11,380 bases of DNA from Verrucomicrobiota bacterium (GTDB lineage Bacteria > Verrucomicrobiota > Verrucomicrobiia > Limisphaerales > JAHEOI01). Shown here piece by piece: positions 7,151 through 11,380 of the stretch. The notes under the pieces are model-generated. The model was not told the DNA's origin and did no database searches. It worked only from the letters and a program-made list of their open reading frames with translations. The translations under genes were made by a program, and so were the position numbers. The first letter of the stretch is position 1; every line of letters starts with the position of its first letter. The stretch lies in assembly GCA_018610125.1 (NCBI GenBank), contig JAHEOI010000039.1, positions 1 through 11,380 on the forward strand. Direction: 5' to 3'.

Positions 7151-7848
7151 TGGAGCCGACTCAAGCCAAGGTTGTTCTTCAGGATGTCCGGTTCAGCTAT
7201 CGCGAAGGAAATTTTTCGCTGGAAGTCCCGGAGCTCAAGATCAATGCGGGCGAAAAGGTCGCTCTTACCGGTCCGAGTGGCTCCGGTAAGACGACCTTGC
7301 TCCATCTGGCTGCCGGCATATTCCAGCCTCACCGCGGGGCGGTTTGGCTCGACCAATTCCCGATCTCGCAAAAGAAGCCGATCCTCCGACGTCGCTTTCG
7401 CATTCGCCATATCGGCATGGTATTCCAAGAGCTCGAGCTCTTGGAATACCTTACCGTGAAAGAAAACCTTCTACTCCCCTACCGGCTTAGCCCGGAGCTT
7501 CGCCCAGACAAGCTCGCCAGGACGCGTGCTCATGAATTGGCCCGGCATGCAGGGATCGAATCGACGTTGGATCGCTATCCGGCGCAGCTTTCCCAGGGCG
7601 AACGCCAACGGGTGGCAATCTGCCGCGCAGTGATTACCAAGCCAAGGATCATCTTTGCCGACGAGCCGACGGGGAACCTTGACCCGGCCACGAGCGGACA
7701 ATGTGTCGCGCTACTGCGAGATCGCGGAGAGGGAGCCGAGCCGACGCTGATGATGGTGACACACGATCGAAGCCTGACGGACGGCTTCGACCGGGTAATC
7801 GAGCTCGACCAATCTTTTATGACGATGAACAAAGCAAGCGTGGGCTGA
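7150..7848 (+). CDS. ABC transporter ATPase, LolD/MacB type
   Basis: 232 residues, full length for this family. The ATG at 7150 overlaps the previous stop (TGATG); an in-frame frame upstream to 7000 has no merit. All nucleotide-binding motifs are intact: Walker A GPSGSGKTT (41-49), Q-loop Gln93 in MVFQELELLEY, signature LSQGERQ (147-153), Walker B IIFADEP with Glu172, D-loop NLD, and His205 in the switch motif. TVKENLLLPY after the Q-loop is typical of ATPases that drive FtsX/MacB-type permeases, which move or release substrates on the periplasmic side instead of forming a channel. It pairs with the permease that follows by another TGATG overlap. A 32-bp perfect palindrome covers the Q-loop codons. 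Substrate cannot be read from the ATPase. Confidence 0.92.
   Translation: MEPTQAKVVLQDVRFSYREGNFSLEVPELKINAGEKVALTGPSGSGKTTLLHLAAGIFQPHRGAVWLDQFPISQKKPILRRRFRIRHIGMVFQELELLEYLTVKENLLLPYRLSPELRPDKLARTRAHELARHAGIESTLDRYPAQLSQGERQRVAICRAVITKPRIIFADEPTGNLDPATSGQCVALLRDRGEGAEPTLMMVTHDRSLTDGFDRVIELDQSFMTMNKASVG
7419..7450. repeat. 32-bp perfect palindrome inside the ATPase gene
   Basis: The 16 bases 7419-7434 (GGTATTCCAAGAGCTC) are exactly reverse-complemented by 7435-7450, with no spacer and no mismatch. In RNA this would form a 14-pair hairpin with a UCGA tetraloop. It encodes residues VFQELELLEY around the Q-loop, so the protein sequence constrains it, but the exact symmetry is far beyond what short coding constraint usually gives. 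It may be a protein-binding site, an mRNA processing or attenuation hairpin, or coincidence. Confidence 0.9.
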
Positions 7849-9017
7849 TGAAGGACATTCTGTTTCTTGCTTGGAGTTATTTGATTTATTACCGAGGTCG
7901 GACCGCAGTGATCGTAGCGAGCCTTACCCTGGTTGTATTCCTACCCCTTACGGTGCAGGTGCTCGTTCACTATTATGAGGCTGTGCTGGCCCGTAGAGCT
8001 CAAGAAACCCCGATGGTCATAGGCGCACCGGGCAGCTCTTACGACCTGGTTCTCAACAGCCTTTATTTCAAGGGACGGTCGCTTCCAACACTCCCGATGG
8101 AGACCGTGTATGATCTCCGAGATACCGATCTGGCAACACCGATCCCCATGCACGTACGCCATACGGCCGGAGGGTTTCCCGTTGTCGGGACCAGTCCGGA
8201 ATATTTTCAATTCCGTCATCTCGAGGTCAAGCGGGGAAGGTTCCCCACGATGCTTGGCGAAGTTGTGCTCGGGGCCAATGCGGCGGAACGATTGCAAGCG
8301 GCGCCGGGCGACACAATCCTCACCGACGACCGAAACCTTTACGACCTGACCTCTGACTACCCCTTGTCAATGAGGGTGGTCGGTATCTTGGAAGCCGCCA
8401 AGACCGCTGATGACGACGCAATCTTCACGGACGTCAAGACCACATGGGTAATCGGAGGAATCGGTCATGGACACAAGAAGAGCGACGATATGACCGCGCC
8501 TTCGAAGTTTCGGGCTGTTGGTGAGGACGCCACGATTATGAGCAGCGCCGTCGTCGAATACCAACGAATCACGCGCGAGAATCTCGACACCTTTCACTTT
8601 CACGGGAGTCTGGGGGAGCTCCCCTTGACGGCCGTCATCGCAGTGCCTTCGGACAATAAGGCCGCCACGATTTTAAAAGGGAGGTTAAACGTGAACGAGG
8701 ACCGGCAGCTCGTTGAGCCGCGCCAAGTTGTCGCCTCCATGATGGACATTGTCCTTGTGATACAACGATTCTTGAATACGATATTCGGCGTCGTGCTCGT
8801 CTCGACTTTGCTCCTTCTGGCCCTCATCATCGTGCTTTCAGTACGAATTCGAGAAAGTGAATTCACGACGCTCCGCAAGATCGGATGCGCCAGAACAAGG
8901 CTCCTCGCAGCCCCTGCCTGTGAATTGGGGCTCCTGATGGCAGCCGGGCTCATTTTCGCAGGGACATTGACCGGAATCGCACTCCTTTATGTTACGCAAT
9001 TTCGACCGTTACTTTAA
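7848..9017 (+). CDS. ABC transporter permease, FtsX/MacB type
   Basis: 389 residues; the ATG overlaps the stop of the ATPase (TGATG). Topology: a short cytoplasmic start, TM1 (about 19-41), a periplasmic domain (about 45-300) of the MacB core type, TM2 (311-331), a cytoplasmic loop RIRESEFTTLRKIGCARTR that fits the ATPase coupling helix, and TM3 (about 360-382), ending TQFRPLL. Family members usually have a fourth helix after this; here the gene stops. The periplasmic domain carries VIGAPGSSYDLVLNSLY and GTSPEYFQF, motifs I associate with permeases of Zrg/DevC-like clusters, plus histidine groups GIGHGHKK (204-210) and FHFHG (249-253) that could contact metal. The ATPase upstream and binding lipoprotein downstream suggest one transport complex for a metal or metal ligand. 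Direction of transport cannot be decided. Confidence 0.85.
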   Translation: MKDILFLAWSYLIYYRGRTAVIVASLTLVVFLPLTVQVLVHYYEAVLARRAQETPMVIGAPGSSYDLVLNSLYFKGRSLPTLPMETVYDLRDTDLATPIPMHVRHTAGGFPVVGTSPEYFQFRHLEVKRGRFPTMLGEVVLGANAAERLQAAPGDTILTDDRNLYDLTSDYPLSMRVVGILEAAKTADDDAIFTDVKTTWVIGGIGHGHKKSDDMTAPSKFRAVGEDATIMSSAVVEYQRITRENLDTFHFHGSLGELPLTAVIAVPSDNKAATILKGRLNVNEDRQLVEPRQVVASMMDIVLVIQRFLNTIFGVVLVSTLLLLALIIVLSVRIRESEFTTLRKIGCARTRLLAAPACELGLLMAAGLIFAGTLTGIALLYVTQFRPLL

Positions 9018-9018
9018 A

Positions 9019-9978
9019 ATGGCTTTGAGAAACGCCGGGTGCAGTCCTTTTGCCTGGATGACTGCCGGCGCGTTGACGATTGTCGGATGCTCCCGCGGGG
9101 ACGACAATACCGCAGTCGATAGTGAGTCAGGGGCACCGACAGTTTATACCACCTCCTACCCACTTCAATACTTCGGATCGCGCATCGGGGAGCCGGAAGT
9201 CCGGGTCCTCTGTCCAGTCCCGAAAAACGTGAAACCCCATGCATGGCTGCCGTCTCCGAAAACAATCCGACGTTATCAGCGGGCTGACTTGCTCCTTGTT
9301 AATGGGAGTGGGTTGGAAGGCTGGGTCCGACGGACCAGCTTACCCTACTCAAAGATCGTCGATACGACATCACAGCTATCCGATCGCCTTTTGGAGTACA
9401 AAGCCGACGTCGCACATCGTCACGGCACGGACGGGACGCATAGTCACGCCGGGAAAAATCCCTACGTATGGATCGATCCCGATCTTGCAAGGCAGCAATG
9501 CGACGCCATTTACGGCTCCTTTGCCTCGGCCTGGCCGGAGCATCAGTCGCTCTTTCAGAAGCGATACCGAATGCTTTCCCGAGAGCTGAAGGATCTGGAC
9601 GCCTCCCTTCAACGCCTTTTCCAGCAACTGAGTGGCCGTCCGCTCGTTTTGACTCATCCCGCTTATCGATATCTGGTTTCCGCATACGACTGGGAAGGCC
9701 CGGTCATCGATATTGATCTGGAGGCCATAGGACGAAAAGCGGCCCGGGGTCGCCTCAAAAAACGCTTGGACCGGAAGACCCGAGGGCTGATGCTAAGCGA
9801 AACCGCGCTCGAGGAGGCTTTCGTCAAACGCCTGAATGGAAAGCTCGGAATTGCAACGGTCTTTTTCTCCCTCGGACGACATGCGCCACCGGGAACCAAT
9901 AATTACCTCACTGTCATGCGTGATAATTGCAAGCGCTTGAGAGAACGTGCCGGCCAAGGTTCACAGTCTCCTCAATAG
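9019..9978 (+). CDS. ZnuA/TroA-like metal-binding lipoprotein
   Basis: 319 residues from the ATG at 9019, one base after the permease stop. An ATG at 8989 is also in frame, but the later start gives a normal lipoprotein signal ending in lipobox IVGC (Cys24). The chain follows cluster A-I (zinc/manganese) binding proteins: VYTTSYPLQYFGSRIG, PKNVKPHAWLPSP with His74, a His-rich loop HRHGTDGTHSH (133-143), NPYVWIDP, LTHPAYRYL with His213, and a C-terminal NNYLTVMRDN. Two usual ligands look changed: the His of NPHxWLDP is Tyr149, and the late Asp/Glu before the YLTVM helix is not obvious. The loop histidines might compensate. No ZnuB/ZnuC-type importer is near; the partners are the MacB-type genes just upstream. 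It likely captures zinc or a similar ion in the periplasm. Confidence 0.88.
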   Translation: MALRNAGCSPFAWMTAGALTIVGCSRGDDNTAVDSESGAPTVYTTSYPLQYFGSRIGEPEVRVLCPVPKNVKPHAWLPSPKTIRRYQRADLLLVNGSGLEGWVRRTSLPYSKIVDTTSQLSDRLLEYKADVAHRHGTDGTHSHAGKNPYVWIDPDLARQQCDAIYGSFASAWPEHQSLFQKRYRMLSRELKDLDASLQRLFQQLSGRPLVLTHPAYRYLVSAYDWEGPVIDIDLEAIGRKAARGRLKKRLDRKTRGLMLSETALEEAFVKRLNGKLGIATVFFSLGRHAPPGTNNYLTVMRDNCKRLRERAGQGSQSPQ

Positions 9979-9986
9979 GTGATTGT

Positions 9987-10805
9987 TCAGAACCGAAGAC
10001 TGATTCCGGAAGTGACGAATAGGTCGGGCACCTGTTCTCCTGTCACACCACTCCCTACGGCGACATCGAACTGAATATCCTTATTGAAGAGGTAGGTGAC
10101 TCCGGTGTCCACCAAGAAGGCATGGTCATCTTCACTCGATTCCGGGCCTTGGTAAACAATCTCCCAAAAGGTTCCGAGTCGATCGGTCCATTCTCGGGCA
10201 AGCGCCAATGTCGCTATCCCGAAGATATAAGAGTCATTCTCGTCGTCGACGTCACGTCCGGCTCCGAGGTTGGCCCCAAGACCCCATTTTTCTGTCAGGG
10301 TCCAATCCATCAAAAACCTGGCCTCCCCGGCCCCTCTGTCCAATCCAAAGGCGCCCGACCCGGACGGAACTGTGACATTCCCCAAGAAACTTAATGCCGG
10401 CTTACTCCAGCTCTTGCCCTCTTGGCGAAGGCGATACTTCACACCGAGATCAATCGGCGAGTAGCCCGCGGTTTCCTCGTCCGAGGTTGGCCCGTTCGTT
10501 GTCACCCGGCTGAATCCATCCGATTCCATCCGAAGCTCAATTCCCTCGCTCACGCCATATCGCAACAGAGTCGGTGTCAGAAGTTGCTCCGTATCCGTCC
10601 CTTCCTCGTCAACCTCAAATAGCGCCGAGGTCTCGATCTGAAATCGCCCCGCCTTGACGACCGAGCTGCCCTCGGTCAAATCGGGCCGATCCGTCGCGAT
10701 GGTATCCGAAGGCATTTGTCCATGACTGCTCTGGACCAAAGCAACCAAGCCAACCAGGCCCGACCATCGCACCATTTTCCAAACGCCGTTTGCTTTTTGC
10801 ATCAT
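9987..10805 (-). CDS. Outer-membrane beta-barrel 'transporter' family protein
   Basis: 272 residues from the ATG at 10803-10805; the next codon is also ATG, and a TTG at 10826 is a less likely start because it lies inside the palindrome. A signal peptide (about residues 1-30, ending SSHGQ) precedes TDRPDLTEGSSVVKAGRFQIETS, the hallmark opening of the Phenol_MetA_deg (PF13557) barrel family. Alternating amphipathic strands follow, and the chain ends SGISLRF with the terminal Phe recognised by the barrel-assembly machinery. Family members are poorly characterised; despite the name, a role in phenol breakdown is not implied. It converges on the metal operon with 8 bp between stop codons and no visible terminator in the gap. 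Its upstream palindromes suggest tight control, and a role in letting ions or ligands through the outer membrane is a reasonable guess. Confidence 0.82.
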   Translation of the reverse strand: MMQKANGVWKMVRWSGLVGLVALVQSSHGQMPSDTIATDRPDLTEGSSVVKAGRFQIETSALFEVDEEGTDTEQLLTPTLLRYGVSEGIELRMESDGFSRVTTNGPTSDEETAGYSPIDLGVKYRLRQEGKSWSKPALSFLGNVTVPSGSGAFGLDRGAGEARFLMDWTLTEKWGLGANLGAGRDVDDENDSYIFGIATLALAREWTDRLGTFWEIVYQGPESSEDDHAFLVDTGVTYLFNKDIQFDVAVGSGVTGEQVPDLFVTSGISLRF

Positions 10806-10820
10806 ATTTGAAAACTCTAA

Positions 10821-10842
10821 TTGCAAAACTCTTACTTTGCAA
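10821..10842 (-). promoter_or_regulatory. Palindrome TTGCAAA-N8-TTTGCAA, candidate operator
   Basis: A perfect 7-8-7 inverted repeat 16-37 bases before the barrel gene's start. It lies within three approximate direct repeats of TTG(C)AAAACTCTTA (about 10808-10848). The GCAA half-sites recall boxes of Fur-family regulators such as Nur of Streptomyces, but the spacing differs, so the regulator is not identified. No second copy was found before the operon at 3321. Confidence 0.45.
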
Positions 10843-10848
10843 ACTTTT

Positions 10849-10868
10849 TATTTTGATTAGTCAAAATA
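10849..10868 (-). promoter_or_regulatory. Palindrome TATTTTGA-N4-TCAAAATA, candidate operator
   Basis: A perfect 8-4-8 inverted repeat, AT-rich in a GC-rich genome, 44-63 bases before the barrel gene's start. Read leftward it contains a TTGACT that could act as a -35, but no good -10 follows at normal spacing. The position suits binding by a dimeric repressor or activator. Confidence 0.45.
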
Positions 10869-10924
10869 TTTGGCTTTGCCGCGCGCGCTTGGTGTCACCG
10901 CTGATCATTGAATGGGGGTCGGGG

Positions 10925-11380
10925 CTACTCGCTCTTTCGCCAACGCTCGAGCTTCCCGGGTTGGCAGAGCCCGACCGACCACTCTGCCGGATCCTCATCG
11001 GGCTTGGGGCGCGGCAGCACGAATTTTAGGCCGGTGCCCTTAAATTGAATCTTTCTGGGCGGATCAAACGAGAAGGCGATGTGGCGGCCGTCATCCGGAA
11101 AGCCAAGCTCGGCGGCAGCCACGCGAGCGCTCGCTTTCGGAGTCGCATCGTGCTCGTTACCCTGTGAGTCGACCGCGATGATCCGTTCCCACTGCGGTTC
11201 CCCTTGAGGCGAATACCATTGGCCGGGCACGGTAACGATATAGGCCTCTTGCCGCGTATAAGGCCGATGGAAACGCATCGAACCGATCCGGTCGCCTCTG
11301 AAGCTCATGCGAAGCCGAAACCCGTCACGACGATGGCCGGAGCCGATGGTCGTATGCACGCCCGGCCAGAGGTTGGCCAC
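10925..11380 (-). CDS. Protein of unknown function, C-terminal part
   Basis: Leftward gene that enters from the right edge; 151 codons are visible up to the TAG at 10925-10927, and the frame stays open to the edge, so the start lies outside. No family recognised. The visible part is soluble-looking and basic, without membrane segments: FRLRMSFRGDRIGSMRFHRP, QEAYIVTVPGQWYSPQGEPQW, an IIAVDSQGNEHD stretch suggestive of beta strands, then a Pro-rich run KFVLPRPKPDEDPAEW. It lies on the same strand as the barrel gene, 119 bases upstream of its start, with the two palindromes between, so the two genes need not share a transcript. Codon use looks like that of neighbouring genes. Confidence 0.65.
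   Translation of the reverse strand: MANLWPGVHTTIGSGHRRDGFRLRMSFRGDRIGSMRFHRPYTRQEAYIVTVPGQWYSPQGEPQWERIIAVDSQGNEHDATPKASARVAAAELGFPDDGRHIAFSFDPPRKIQFKGTGLKFVLPRPKPDEDPAEWSVGLCQPGKLERWRKSE

Noticed and set aside
8989..9018. Earlier ATG for the ZnuA-like protein, overlapping the permease
   Set aside because: It would add ten residues before the normal lipoprotein signal and has no ribosome-binding site; the ATG at 9019 fits the lipobox position and the coupling pattern of the operon.

Overview
The window looks like chromosomal DNA of a GC-rich Gram-negative bacterium. The outer-membrane barrel protein, the lipoprotein with a lipobox, the DUF3604 protein, the beta-helix-type secreted protein and the short GC-rich palindromes between genes best fit the Verrucomicrobiota (Opitutales/Puniceicoccales-like), or less likely a related planctomycete-type lineage. 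This placement is inference from gene content; there is no rRNA or other marker here. No tRNA, rRNA, CRISPR array, transposase or phage gene was seen.

Layout. Bases 1-128 hold the start of a leftward secreted protein that leaves the window. Bases 129-446 are non-coding and contain a GC-rich hairpin. Bases 447-2818 hold two decayed rightward genes of proline catabolism, proline dehydrogenase and L-glutamate-semialdehyde (P5C) dehydrogenase. They carry two in-frame stops, two internal deletions and a frame change, so neither can work. They are followed by a terminator-like hairpin. Bases 2819-3320 are non-coding but unusually structured: short palindromes, a 12-bp direct repeat, and three 10-bp perfect inverted repeats placed end to end over 3013-3302.

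The main functional unit is a tight five-gene rightward operon at 3321-9978. It encodes an exported protein with a propeller-like N-terminus and a DUF3604 (PHP-like) metal-hydrolase domain; a membrane-anchored protein with an EF-hand and an NTF2-like tail; a LolD/MacB-type ABC ATPase; an FtsX/MacB-type permease; and a ZnuA/TroA-like metal-binding lipoprotein. Neighbouring genes overlap by one base or lie one base apart, which suggests translational coupling. A leftward outer-membrane barrel gene (9987-10805) converges on the operon with 8 bp between stop codons. Its upstream region holds two perfect palindromes that could be operators of a Fur-family or other dimeric repressor. A leftward gene of unknown function enters from the right edge.

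Working idea (inference): the operon plus the barrel gene form a transition-metal (perhaps zinc) handling system in which a ZnuA-like binding protein is paired with a MacB/FtsX-type ABC module instead of the usual ZnuBC importer. The closest known parallel I can recall is the Zrg-type zinc cluster of Vibrio. The DUF3604 protein and the EF-hand membrane protein would be new parts. Also notable is a 32-bp perfect palindrome inside the ABC ATPase gene.
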